Below, piece by piece: positions 15,255 through 22,937 of a DNA stretch of 23,170 nt. A program made the position numbers and the translations under genes. Under the pieces are notes generated by a model. It searched no databases. It had not been told where the DNA came from and saw only the letters and a list, made by a program, of their open reading frames with translations. The stretch's first letter is position 1; every line of letters begins with the position of its first letter. The stretch is from CAYXXZ01 sp964469165 (lineage in GTDB: Bacteria; Pseudomonadota; Gammaproteobacteria; Pseudomonadales; Porticoccaceae): positions 1 through 23,170 of the forward strand of contig CAYXXZ010000047.1 of NCBI GenBank assembly GCA_964469165.1. Reading direction: 5' to 3'.

Positions 15255-15491
15255 ATGAAAACCAAAGCCACTTTCTATCATGCCGGCTGCCCGGTGTGTG
15301 CCGCCGCCGAGGAAAACGTCGCCCACGCGCTCGACCCGGCAAAATACAACGTGGAAATCGTCCACCTCGGCACACAGAAATCGCGTGTGGCCGAAGCCGA
15401 GGCTGCTGGCGTCAAGTCCGTGCCGGCGCTGGTCATGGACGGCGCAGCCTTTCATATCAACTTTGGTGCTGGCATCGAGGCGCTGAAATAG
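15255..15491 (+). CDS. Small thioredoxin/glutaredoxin-like protein with CPVC
   Basis: The 78-residue protein has the minimal thioredoxin fold: a beta strand KATFYHAG, the redox motif Cys12-Pro13-Val14-Cys15 at the start of helix 1, and VKSVPALVMDG with the cis-proline at 57. There is no signal peptide, so it is cytoplasmic. It probably reduces or shuttles thiols for a partner; the CPVC dipeptide is unlike thioredoxin (CGPC) and glutaredoxin (CPYC). The ATG at 15255 follows CAGGAG. It is divergent from HxlR, a frequent pairing for stress-induced redox genes, and convergent with the cytochrome gene 12 bp away. Confidence 0.85.
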   Translation: MKTKATFYHAGCPVCAAAEENVAHALDPAKYNVEIVHLGTQKSRVAEAEAAGVKSVPALVMDGAAFHINFGAGIEALK

Positions 15492-15503
15492 CCTGGGCCG
15501 CAA

Positions 15504-15890
15504 TCAAGGTACCGGATTTTTCAGGTAGGCGATGAGCGCCTCGCGCAATTCTGCCCTGGGCAAGCCCATGAAAGGCATGCACATCCCCGGGATCATTTGC
15601 TGCGGGCGCTCCAGCCACTTGTCGAGCTGAGCCTCGTCCCACACAAAAGACTGGGCCTGCAACATTTCCGTGTAGGCAAATCCTTCCACAGCCGCTATCG
15701 GACGGCCAATGATTCCTTCGAGATGTGGACCTGCCAGGTCCTGGCCATCGTCCACCATCGAGTGGCAGCTTGCACAACGGATGAACTGCTTTTTGCCGAT
15801 CTCTTCGAGGGCAGGTTGATCTGCCGCTGCCACATGCGCGACCAGTCCCACCACGATTGCCAGCACACTTACCGTCGCTGCCTTCAACAT
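15504..15890 (-). CDS. Exported class I c-type cytochrome
   Basis: The 128-residue protein has a signal peptide at about 1-22 (ending HVAAADQP) and one heme-binding site, Cys39-Ala-Ser-Cys42-His43. The loop PGMCMPFMGL at 101-110 supplies the sixth heme ligand, probably Met105 by comparison with the usual PGTKMxFxGL. It resembles soluble mono-heme cytochrome c of electron-transfer chains and would act in the periplasm. The ATG at 15890 has AGGGG six bases upstream. Possible partners include the catalase-peroxidase next door or an unlinked dehydrogenase; nothing here proves this. An extra cysteine at 104 in the methionine loop is unusual. Confidence 0.92.
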   Translation of the reverse strand: MLKAATVSVLAIVVGLVAHVAAADQPALEEIGKKQFIRCASCHSMVDDGQDLAGPHLEGIIGRPIAAVEGFAYTEMLQAQSFVWDEAQLDKWLERPQQMIPGMCMPFMGLPRAELREALIAYLKNPVP

Positions 15891-15942
15891 AATGACCCCT
15901 TATACGATAGCCGAAAATTGAGGCCGCCCTGCGCGAGGCGAA

Positions 15943-16007
15943 GCGAGCTGTAAGCCATAAGCTTGAAGCTGAAGCCCTGGAAGACCTGGAAGACCTGCTT
16001 GCAGCTC
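15943..16007. repeat. Imperfect inverted repeat related to the 19461-19589 element
   Basis: The 22 bases at 15943-15964 are identical to the reverse complement of a stretch inside 19461-19589, and the flanking gaggcga-type bases also match. Within this copy, GAGCTGTAAGC at 15945-15955 pairs with GCTTGCAGCTC at 15997-16007 with one mismatch. It sits between the cytochrome and katG genes. It appears to be a short dispersed non-coding repeat. Confidence 0.6.
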
Positions 16008-16198
16008 AAGGCAACCCATTTTCCGACTGATGAATAAAAAATTGGCGTCCAAGGCAGACCCTCTTCTGACCGCGCAATGATGACAGCTTCCCGCATAAGT
16101 GTTCTCAATCTCGCCGATAGTTATTACAAATCTCCTTTCATATAACAACAATGTATATTGAACCGGCACATAAACAAGCCACCAGAAAGGAAATATCC

Positions 16199-18415
16199 AT
16201 GTCACGAAAAACCCTTCCACTGATTGCCGCCGTCGCAATCGCAACCTCCACCCTGGCGATGAGTGTCAGCGCACAGACTGGCTCCATGTCGAACCATGAG
16301 TGGTGGCCGGAAAGACTCAACCTCCAGCCCCTGCGACAACACAGCGCAACATCCAGCCCGCTGGGCGAGGATTTCGATTACGCGAAGGAATTCGCCAAGG
16401 TCGATCTTCAGGTACTGAAGAAAGATATCGAAGCCCTGATGACCGAGTCTCAGGACTGGTGGCCCGCCGACTACGGCCACTACGGCCCCTTCTTCATCCG
16501 CATGGCCTGGCACAGCGCGGGCACTTACCGCGTCGCCGATGGCCGCGGTGGTGCCGATGGCAGCCAGCAACGCTTTGAGCCCCTCAACAGCTGGCCCGAC
16601 AACGTCAGCCTCGACAAGGCGCGGCGCCTGCTGTGGCCGGTCAAGCAGAAGTACGGCAACTCGGTTTCCTGGGGCGACTTGATGGTGTTGACCGGCAACG
16701 TGGCCCTTGAGTCCATGGGCGTCAAGACCTTCGGTTTCGCCGGCGGCCGGGTCGACGACTGGGAGGCCGACAACGTCTATTGGGGCCCGGAGAAGGAATG
16801 GCTGGGCGACGAGCGCTACCAGGGTGATCGACAGCTGGACAATCCGCTGGCGGCGGTGCAGATGGGTCTGATCTATGTGAATCCCGAAGGCCCCAACGGC
16901 AATCCCGACCCCCTTGCAGCCGCCAGGGACATTCGCGAAACCTTTGCCCGCATGGCGATGAACGACGAGGAAACCGTCGCCCTGATCGCCGGCGGACACA
17001 CCTTCGGCAAGGCGCACGGCGCCCACAAACCCGCCGACTGTCTGGGCGCCGACCCTGCCGGAGCCCCCGTCGAGCAACAGGGCCTCGGCTGGGCCAACAG
17101 CTGCGGCAAGGGCAACGCCGAAGATACTCTCACCAGCGGTCTGGAAGGTGCCTGGTCTGCCAGCCCGACCACCTGGACCACGCAATTCCTGGACAACCTG
17201 TTCGGTTTCGAGTGGGTGCAAACCAGAAGCCCCGCCGGCGCCATTCAGTGGGTGCCGGAAAACGAGGAAGCTTTCCGCTTTGTGCCGGACGCCCACGTAG
17301 CGGGCAAGCGCCACGCGCCGATCATGTTCACTACCGATATCGCCCTGAAGGAGGATCCGGTATATCGCGAGATCGCGCAACGCTTTCAGGAAGACCCGGA
17401 AGCCTTCGAGGATGCCTTTGCGCGCGCCTGGTTCAAGCTGACTCACCGGGACCTGGGTCCCAGCGCCCGCTATCTGGGCGCCGAGGCGCCAGACGAAGTT
17501 CTGATCTGGCAGGATCCGGTTCCCGCCGCCGACTACGAGATGATCGATGACGCCGATATCGCGAAACTGAAGGCCGACATTCTCAAGTCCGGCCTGAGTG
17601 TTCCGCAACTGGTGAAAACCGCGTGGGCATCGGCGTCTTCTTTCCGCGGCAGCGACATGCGCGGCGGAGCCAACGGCGCCCGCATTCGCCTGGCGCCGCA
17701 GAAGGACTGGCAAGCCAATGATCCGAAGGAGCTGGCAAAAGTCCTGAGTCGCCTGGAGCGCATCCAGAGTGACTTCAACCGTGGTGCGGGCGCCAAGCAG
17801 GTGTCTCTCGCCGACCTGATCGTACTGGGCGGCGCCGCTGCCATCGAAAAGGCGGCCAAGGATGCGGGATACAGTGTCGACGTTCCCTTCGCACCCGGTC
17901 GCACCGACGCCACCCAGGAGATGACCGATGTAGTGTCGTTTGCGGTGCTCGAGCCCGCAGCGGACGGCTTCCGCAACTATGTCGGCGAGAACGCGCGCCT
18001 GTCGCCCGCTGAAATGCTGGTGGATCGCGCCAACCTGCTGACCCTGAGCGTACCGGAAATGGCCGTTCTGGTGGGCGGCATGCGCACCCTGGATGCCAAC
18101 GCTGGTCAGGCACGGCACGGTGTATTCACCGACCGCCCCGGCACCCTGAGCAACGATTTCTTCGTGAATCTGCTCGACATGTCCACCCAGTGGCGCAAGT
18201 CATCCAAGACCGAGGGCATCTACGAAGGGCTCGATCGCAGCACCGGCAAGGTGAAGTGGACGGCCACCCCCGTGGACCTGATCTTCGGCTCCAACTCAGA
18301 ACTGAGAGCGGTTGCCGAGGCCTACGGCAGCGACGACGCGAAGGAGAAATTCGTCCATGACTTCGTCGCAGCGTGGAACAAGGTAATGACCCTGGATCGT
18401 TTCGATCTGCGTTGA
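16199..18415 (+). CDS. katG: Catalase-peroxidase with signal peptide
   Basis: The 738-residue bifunctional heme enzyme removes hydrogen peroxide. The distal site RMAWHSAGTYR places Arg101, Trp104 and His105; the cross-linked Trp-Tyr-Met adduct is complete (Trp104, Tyr226 in GLIYVNPEG, Met252 in ARMAMN), and the proximal heme ligand is His267 in GGHTFGKAHG. The second, heme-free peroxidase-like domain follows from about residue 430. Residues 1-25 (MSRKTLPLIAAVAIATSTLA to VSAQ) form a signal peptide, so a periplasmic, KatP-like location is expected. The ATG at 16199 follows AGAAAGGA; the frame extends to 16151 without support. A strong terminator follows. All active-site residues are present, so it should be functional. 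Confidence 0.97.
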   Translation: MSRKTLPLIAAVAIATSTLAMSVSAQTGSMSNHEWWPERLNLQPLRQHSATSSPLGEDFDYAKEFAKVDLQVLKKDIEALMTESQDWWPADYGHYGPFFIRMAWHSAGTYRVADGRGGADGSQQRFEPLNSWPDNVSLDKARRLLWPVKQKYGNSVSWGDLMVLTGNVALESMGVKTFGFAGGRVDDWEADNVYWGPEKEWLGDERYQGDRQLDNPLAAVQMGLIYVNPEGPNGNPDPLAAARDIRETFARMAMNDEETVALIAGGHTFGKAHGAHKPADCLGADPAGAPVEQQGLGWANSCGKGNAEDTLTSGLEGAWSASPTTWTTQFLDNLFGFEWVQTRSPAGAIQWVPENEEAFRFVPDAHVAGKRHAPIMFTTDIALKEDPVYREIAQRFQEDPEAFEDAFARAWFKLTHRDLGPSARYLGAEAPDEVLIWQDPVPAADYEMIDDADIAKLKADILKSGLSVPQLVKTAWASASSFRGSDMRGGANGARIRLAPQKDWQANDPKELAKVLSRLERIQSDFNRGAGAKQVSLADLIVLGGAAAIEKAAKDAGYSVDVPFAPGRTDATQEMTDVVSFAVLEPAADGFRNYVGENARLSPAEMLVDRANLLTLSVPEMAVLVGGMRTLDANAGQARHGVFTDRPGTLSNDFFVNLLDMSTQWRKSSKTEGIYEGLDRSTGKVKWTATPVDLIFGSNSELRAVAEAYGSDDAKEKFVHDFVAAWNKVMTLDRFDLR

Positions 18416-18444
18416 TTCAGCAGAAAGATCCAAAGCGCAAAACC

Positions 18445-18476
18445 AAAACCGGCGGTGTGTTCGCACCGCCGGTTTT
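18445..18476 (+). terminator. Intrinsic terminator of katG
   Basis: AAAACCGGCGGTG at 18445-18457 pairs perfectly with CACCGCCGGTTTT at 18464-18476 around the loop TGTTCG, 29 bases after the katG stop. The T-run forms part of the right arm. Decayed copies of this hairpin recur in the array that follows, where the stem no longer pairs well. Confidence 0.9.
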
Positions 18477-18480
18477 CTAC

Positions 18481-19104
18481 TGTAGGAGCCTGCCCGCAGG
18501 CGACCATTGCCGTGCGCCCCGAGGCTGTGTCGCCTGCAGGCAGGCTCCTACAATTTCCGTAGACAGCGACCACCTCGCCACCGACAGCGCTGAGCGTGGG
18601 ATGCGCGGCTTTTTGTATTTATCCAAAAACCAAAACCCGCAGGGTGTTCGCACACCGCTTTCGACTGTAGGAGCCTGCCCGCAGGCGACCATTGCCGTGC
18701 ACCCCGGGGCTGTGTCGCCTGCAGGCAGGCTCCTACAATTTCCGTAGGCAGCGACCACCTTGCCACCAGCGACGCGGAGCGTGGGATGCGCGGCTTTTTT
18801 GTATTTATCCAGAAACCAAAATCCGCAGGGTGTTCGCACACCGCTTTTGACTGTAGGAGCCTGCCCGCAGGCGACCATTGCCGTGCACCCCGGTGGCTGT
18901 GTCGCCTGCAGGCAGGCTCCTACAATTTCCGTAGGCAGCAATCACCTCGCCACCGGCGGCGCTGAGTGTGGGATGCGCGGCTTTTTGTATTTATCCAAAA
19001 ACCAAAATCCGCAGGGTGTTCGCACACCGCTTTTGACTGTAGGAGCCTGCCCGCAGGCGACCATTGCCGTGCACCCCGGTGGCTGTGTCGCCTGCAGGCC
19101 TACA
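18481..19104. repeat. Tandem array of 185-186 bp chimeric units with REP hairpins
   Basis: REP hairpins start at 18481, 18666, 18852 and 19038, giving periods of 185, 186 and 186 bp. Each full unit holds three parts: a 72-73 bp REP hairpin; 69-70 bp nearly identical to codons inside the DUF1330 gene at 19279-19348 (copies at 18557-18625, 18742-18811 and 18929-18997); and about 40 bp resembling the katG terminator (aaccaaaa...gtgttcgcac...). On the minus strand the copies still read DKYKKAAHPT and GGKVVAAYG. The last hairpin lacks six bases and abuts the DUF1330 stop codon. The array fills the whole interval between katG and that gene, and no other gene is seen in it. Confidence 0.93.
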
Positions 19105-19106
19105 AT

Positions 19107-19400
19107 TTACTCCGGACGGCCTTCGATGATCACCGCGTGGGTGCGCGCCGCAAATTTGCGCAGCTCTTTTGCTTCTTGATAAGCCGCAGAGTGGTACCAC
19201 TCCCGTGCGGTTTCATAATTATCGAATTTGATCATGACCACGCCGGCAAGAGGTTCTCCTTCCACCACTTCCTGGCGACCGTAGGCAGCGACGACCTTGC
19301 CACCGGCGGCGCTGAGCGTGGGGTGCGCGGCTTTTTTATATTTATCCAGTTGCTCCGCATCAGAAATTTCTTCAACGTAAAAAATAACGTAAGTATTCAT
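19107..19400 (-). CDS. DUF1330 family protein, copy B
   Basis: The 97-residue cytosolic protein shares the DUF1330 pattern: a first strand NTYVIFYVEEISDAEQLDKY, then HPTLSAAGGKVVAAYGRQEV, VVMIKFDNYETAREWYHSAAYQ and the end HAVIIEGRPE. The fold is ferredoxin-like and dimeric in known members; the activity is unknown. The ATG at 19400 follows AAGGATAAAAG. Its own internal segment (bases 19279-19348) is the source of the fragments repeated in the array immediately downstream of its stop. Transcription running past the stop would enter that array of hairpins. It is only moderately similar to copy A at 8899-9201. Confidence 0.9.
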   Translation of the reverse strand: MNTYVIFYVEEISDAEQLDKYKKAAHPTLSAAGGKVVAAYGRQEVVEGEPLAGVVMIKFDNYETAREWYHSAAYQEAKELRKFAARTHAVIIEGRPE

Positions 19401-19460
19401 GCTGCTTTTATCCTTGCTTGACGAAGTGGTTCGAACGATTGCATATAAGTCAGAAATTTG

Positions 19461-19589
19461 GGCTACAGCCTGTCGTTGAGCTATAAGCTGTAAGCTCTAA
19501 GTTAACCTCGGGCAGAACCCTGTTCTTTCAGTGCGCCTGCTTAAAGCTTATGGCTTACAGCTCGCGTCGCCTCACGCTCGGCTGTAGCC
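19461..19589. repeat. 129-bp imperfect palindrome with perfect 10-bp ends
   Basis: GGCTACAGCC at 19461-19470 is the exact reverse complement of GGCTGTAGCC at 19580-19589. Inside, gagctataagctgtaagc near 19478 mirrors the complement of gcttatggcttacagctc near 19546 imperfectly. The element has no coding capacity and lies between the DUF1330 and fbiC genes, ending 14 bases before the fbiC stop. It shares 22 identical bases with 15943-15964 in opposite orientation. It could be a small non-autonomous repeat or a folded 3' end; no target-site duplication is obvious. Confidence 0.6.
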
Positions 19590-19602
19590 TTGCGGTGCTC
19601 TT

Positions 19603-22092
19603 TCAGGAAGAAATCTCCACCATCTCGACGTCGCGCCTGATCAGCACCGGTTTTGCGCCGTCGGGCCTTTCGTATTTGCTGCAGGGGGTATTGGTCACCT
19701 CCTGCAACGGCGCCGGCTGCCAGGCGCGCTGCTGGCGCTCTGCGGGTGCGTCACCATAGGTCGTCAAACGCTGGCGCGGGCTGCGGCCCATGGATCGAAT
19801 CAGTTCTTCCATCACCTGCGGGTTGAATTCCTGGCCGTGCGTGGCACCAGCGGCGCGCGTGATGGTTTCGTTCATCAGCGTTCCGCCCAGATCGTTGACC
19901 CCGGCGTCGAGACATACCCGCGCGCCCTTGGCGCCCATTTTTACCCAGGAGACCTGGATATTGGCAATGTGAGGATGCAACGCCAGGCGCGCCACAGCGT
20001 GCATCAGCAAGGCTTCGCGGAAGCTCGGCCCGGAGCGTGCGCGCCCCTTGAGATAGATGGGCGCCTCCATGTGGACAAAGGGCAGCGGCACGAATTCGGT
20101 GAAGCCGCCGGTTTTTTTCTGCAGATCGCGCACACGGATGATGTGGCGCGCCCAATGCTCGAGGGTTTCCACATGGCCGAACATGATGGTGGCGGTGGTG
20201 CGAAATCCCGCCCGGTGAACCTGCTCCATCACGTCGAGCCACTGTTGCGTGCTGAGTTTGTCCGGGCAGAGCACAACGCGTGCCTCGTCATCGAGAATTT
20301 CCGCTGCGGTGCCCGGCAGGGTACCGAGGCCCTGCGCCTTGAGCCGCTGTAGAAACTCCGCCACGGGTAGTCCGAGGCTGGCCGCGCCCTGCCAGATCTC
20401 CAGCGGCGAGAAGGCGTGAACGTGCATGTCGGGCACTTCGGTCTTCACCGCCTTGACGATGTCCAGGTAGGTCTGGCCGGTGTACTCCGGGTGGATACCG
20501 CCGGTCATGCACACTTCGCTGGCGCCGCGCTCCCAGGCCTCGCGGGCGCGGCGCGCAATTTCATTCTCGTCCAGGTCGTAGGGGCGGCCGCGCAGGTTTT
20601 CGCTCAGCTTGCCCTTGGAAAAGGCGCAGAACTGGCACTTGAAATAGCACACGTTGGTGTAGTTGATATTGCGGTTGACCACGTAGGACACCGTGTCGCC
20701 ATTGACGCACTGACGCAGGTCGTCGGCAGCCTGGCAGATATGCGCCAGGTCGTCGCCCCGCGCCTGAAACAGGCGTACGATATCCGCTTCGGCAAGGTCT
20801 TCCCCCCTCATCGCCTTGGCGACGATGGCTGTCACCTGGGGGGACACCTGCAACTGCGCCTGCCGTTTCGCCAATTGGGCGAGAATCTCCGCGGGAGGGT
20901 CGCCCTGTTCGCCGGGCGCCCAGCTATCGGTTTTCGGATAACCTTCGGCATCGACAATGCGCATCACCGGCGTGCGAAACCGCTCATCGAGCCAGGTTTG
21001 ACCAGCGCGCACATAACCGGGATAAACGGTCAGGCGCTCCAGCAGGTGTTTGCCCGCCACCGTGGTCTCTGCCGACAGCTGCTCCAGATGAGGCCAGGGC
21101 GCCTCGGGGTTGACGTAATCCGGGGTCAGCGGCGAAACACCGCCCCAGTCGTTGATGCCGGCGGCAATCAGGCGCGGCAGCACGCCGGGGCTCAGGTTGG
21201 GAGGCGCCTGGATGCTCATGTCAGGGCCGAAGATGATGCGCGCCACGGCAATGGTCCAGAGCAGGTCGGGCAGATCCGGCTCGGGCGCCTGCGCCATCTT
21301 GGTACCGGCCTTGGCGCGAAAATTCTGAATGATCACTTCCTGGATGTGGCCGTAGCGCTGGTGCAGTGCGCGAATGGCGAGCAGCGATTCGATGCGCTCC
21401 AGGCGGGTTTCGCCGATACCAATCAAAATGCCGGTGGTGAAAGGCACTCTGGCCTCGCCGGCCAGGCGCAGTGTTTCAAGGCGCACCGCGGGGTGTTTGT
21501 CGGGCGAGCCGTGGTGCACCATGCCCTTTTCGCACAGGCGCTCGGCAGTGGATTCCAGCATGATGCCCATCGAGGGCGCCACGGCGCGCAGCATGGCGAT
21601 TTCGTCCGCGTCCATGCAACCTGCATTGACATGAGGCAATAACCCGGTTTCGGTGAAGATGCGCTCCGCCACATGGGCCACGTATTCCAGCGTGGTGCGA
21701 AAACCCATGGCAGCCAGGGCATCGCGCGCCGCGCCGTAGCGCAGCTCCGGCTTTTCGCCCAGCGTCAGCAAGGCTTCCTTGCAGCCCACCTCGGCGCCGC
21801 GGCGCGCCACCGCCAGCACCTCGTCGACACTCATGTAGGGTGCGGCGAGGTGACGCGGGGTGCGCGCAAAAGTGCAGTAGTGACACACATCGCGGCACAG
21901 CTGCGTGAGCGGAATGAATACCTTGCGGGAATAGGTGATCAGATTGCGGAAGTGGCGATCGCGCAGTTGCGCGGCGCAGGCCAGGAGCTCGGGCAGCGCG
22001 TCTGCGCCCACCTGGGCAAGGCCGCGCGCCGCGTCATCGCTCGGCAGGTGGCCTGTGCGGGCCTCGGCAAGGATATGCATAAACGTGTTCAC
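19603..22092 (-). CDS. fbiC: Bifunctional FO synthase (fused CofG-CofH)
   Basis: Two radical SAM domains are joined in one 829-residue chain. The N-terminal CofG-like half carries Cys66-X3-Cys70-X2-Cys73 (CRDVCHYCTF) and the C-terminal CofH-like half Cys482-X3-Cys486-X2-Cys489 (CYFKCQFCAF), each binding a 4Fe-4S cluster. Together they make FO, the deazaflavin chromophore of coenzyme F420, from tyrosine and the flavin precursor 5-amino-6-ribitylaminouracil. Other conserved segments include LLTLGEKPE and SGPSFREALLMHAVARLAL. The length agrees with actinobacterial FbiC (about 850). The frame starts with GTG at 22092; the ATG at 22080 has better spacing from AGGGG and may be the real start. It lies 11 bp after cofC, so the two form an operon. 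The other F420 genes (cofD, cofE) are not in the window. Confidence 0.95.
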   Translation of the reverse strand: MNTFMHILAEARTGHLPSDDAARGLAQVGADALPELLACAAQLRDRHFRNLITYSRKVFIPLTQLCRDVCHYCTFARTPRHLAAPYMSVDEVLAVARRGAEVGCKEALLTLGEKPELRYGAARDALAAMGFRTTLEYVAHVAERIFTETGLLPHVNAGCMDADEIAMLRAVAPSMGIMLESTAERLCEKGMVHHGSPDKHPAVRLETLRLAGEARVPFTTGILIGIGETRLERIESLLAIRALHQRYGHIQEVIIQNFRAKAGTKMAQAPEPDLPDLLWTIAVARIIFGPDMSIQAPPNLSPGVLPRLIAAGINDWGGVSPLTPDYVNPEAPWPHLEQLSAETTVAGKHLLERLTVYPGYVRAGQTWLDERFRTPVMRIVDAEGYPKTDSWAPGEQGDPPAEILAQLAKRQAQLQVSPQVTAIVAKAMRGEDLAEADIVRLFQARGDDLAHICQAADDLRQCVNGDTVSYVVNRNINYTNVCYFKCQFCAFSKGKLSENLRGRPYDLDENEIARRAREAWERGASEVCMTGGIHPEYTGQTYLDIVKAVKTEVPDMHVHAFSPLEIWQGAASLGLPVAEFLQRLKAQGLGTLPGTAAEILDDEARVVLCPDKLSTQQWLDVMEQVHRAGFRTTATIMFGHVETLEHWARHIIRVRDLQKKTGGFTEFVPLPFVHMEAPIYLKGRARSGPSFREALLMHAVARLALHPHIANIQVSWVKMGAKGARVCLDAGVNDLGGTLMNETITRAAGATHGQEFNPQVMEELIRSMGRSPRQRLTTYGDAPAERQQRAWQPAPLQEVTNTPCSKYERPDGAKPVLIRRDVEMVEISS

Positions 22093-22103
22093 CCCTGGAT
22101 GGA

Positions 22104-22838
22104 TTATTGCTGCCCGCGTGACGCTGTTTCGCGCTCGTCACCTGCCAGACGCGCGGCAATACCGCTGCGCAGCAGGTAGTCGAGGCTGTGTTTGTCGGCG
22201 GGGCGCCGCCGAATCAGGTCTTGCAGATCAGCCGGCGTATCGATGTCTGCACAGCTATCCTGACAGAAAAACGCTGTCACGGCCACGCCCGCCACGGGTG
22301 CGCTGTGTTGCTGGAAGCTGCGCGGCCCGAACTGAAACGCGATCGCGGCGGGCGGGCTCGCCATCACGATATTACTGCCCTCGCCGTGGCGGTCGGGCGC
22401 CACGGTGACTGCCGGAGACGGCTGCATGTCGTGATGCGAGACAAGACGCTCCACCGCGTCGATATCGAGCTCCGGCAAATCGCCGTGCACCACCATCAGT
22501 GTTGCGACGCCGTCGCCTTGCAGGCGCCGGGCGGCGGCGTTGACAGCGGCATTGAGGCCCCGGGCTGCCAGATCGGCTTCCGTCCAGCACAGGATGGCGC
22601 GCTGGTGCGCGATCTGCGCCACCGCCAGGTCATCCGACACCAGCAGTACCTGGTCGACGCGGGGATGTCCGCACAACGCGTCGAGAACATCGCCAAGCAT
22701 GGCGCGGCACAGCGCCTCCCGTTCCCCGGCGTTCAGAACTCCGGCAAGGCGTTGCTTGCCTTCGCCAAAGCCCTTTACCGGCACCAGTGCCCACAGGCGC
22801 TGCGCTCGGTTCAATTGTGAATTATCTGGGGAGGACAC
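22104..22838 (-). CDS. cofC: CofC/FbiD-type guanylyltransferase for F420 synthesis
   Basis: The 244-residue nucleotidyltransferase begins with the GTP-binding segment LWALVPVKGFGEGKQRLAGV and contains VLLVSDD, LNAAVNAAARRL and the metal-site strand VVHGDLPELD, followed by VTVAPDRHGEGSN. This matches CofC (2-phospho-L-lactate or phosphoenolpyruvate/3-phosphoglycerate guanylyltransferase), which activates the side-chain precursor that is joined to FO. Which phospho-acid it uses cannot be read here; 3-phosphoglycerate has been shown in some proteobacterial relatives. The only plausible start is GTG at 22838, without a strong ribosome-binding site. It is directly upstream of fbiC, so both likely share one transcript. 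Confidence 0.9.
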   Translation of the reverse strand: MSSPDNSQLNRAQRLWALVPVKGFGEGKQRLAGVLNAGEREALCRAMLGDVLDALCGHPRVDQVLLVSDDLAVAQIAHQRAILCWTEADLAARGLNAAVNAAARRLQGDGVATLMVVHGDLPELDIDAVERLVSHHDMQPSPAVTVAPDRHGEGSNIVMASPPAAIAFQFGPRSFQQHSAPVAGVAVTAFFCQDSCADIDTPADLQDLIRRRPADKHSLDYLLRSGIAARLAGDERETASRGQQ

Positions 22839-22937
22839 AGAAACACCATGCTAGAGCCTGTCAACACCACGTGAATTGGATTTCATGATCTCACGAAGCG
22901 TGCAATAAACCGTCAGTTCCGAGGCCACCAACCCATC

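Noticed and set aside
16117..16157. OxyR binding site upstream of katG
   Set aside because: An ATAG-N-T-N3-A half site is present at 16117, but the other quarters match the four-part OxyR pattern poorly and the spacing is off.
16202..18118. A 638-codon open frame antisense to katG
   Set aside because: It is a shadow of the katG codon pattern in GC-rich DNA. KatG has every catalytic residue, and the antisense frame has no recognisable domain or ribosome-binding site.
18477..18941. Open frames of about 90-150 codons on both strands of the array
   Set aside because: They arise from the 185-186 bp repeat, which stays open over several units. The translated text is REP sequence plus DUF1330 fragments, not an independent gene.
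18481..19104. CRISPR array
   Set aside because: The period is 185-186 bp, the spacers are not unique and the repeats are REP hairpins plus gene fragments. No cas genes are present.
20416..21642. A 408-codon open frame antisense to fbiC
   Set aside because: It lies wholly inside fbiC, is rich in His, Gly, Ala and Arg as antisense frames of GC-rich genes are, and has no domain.
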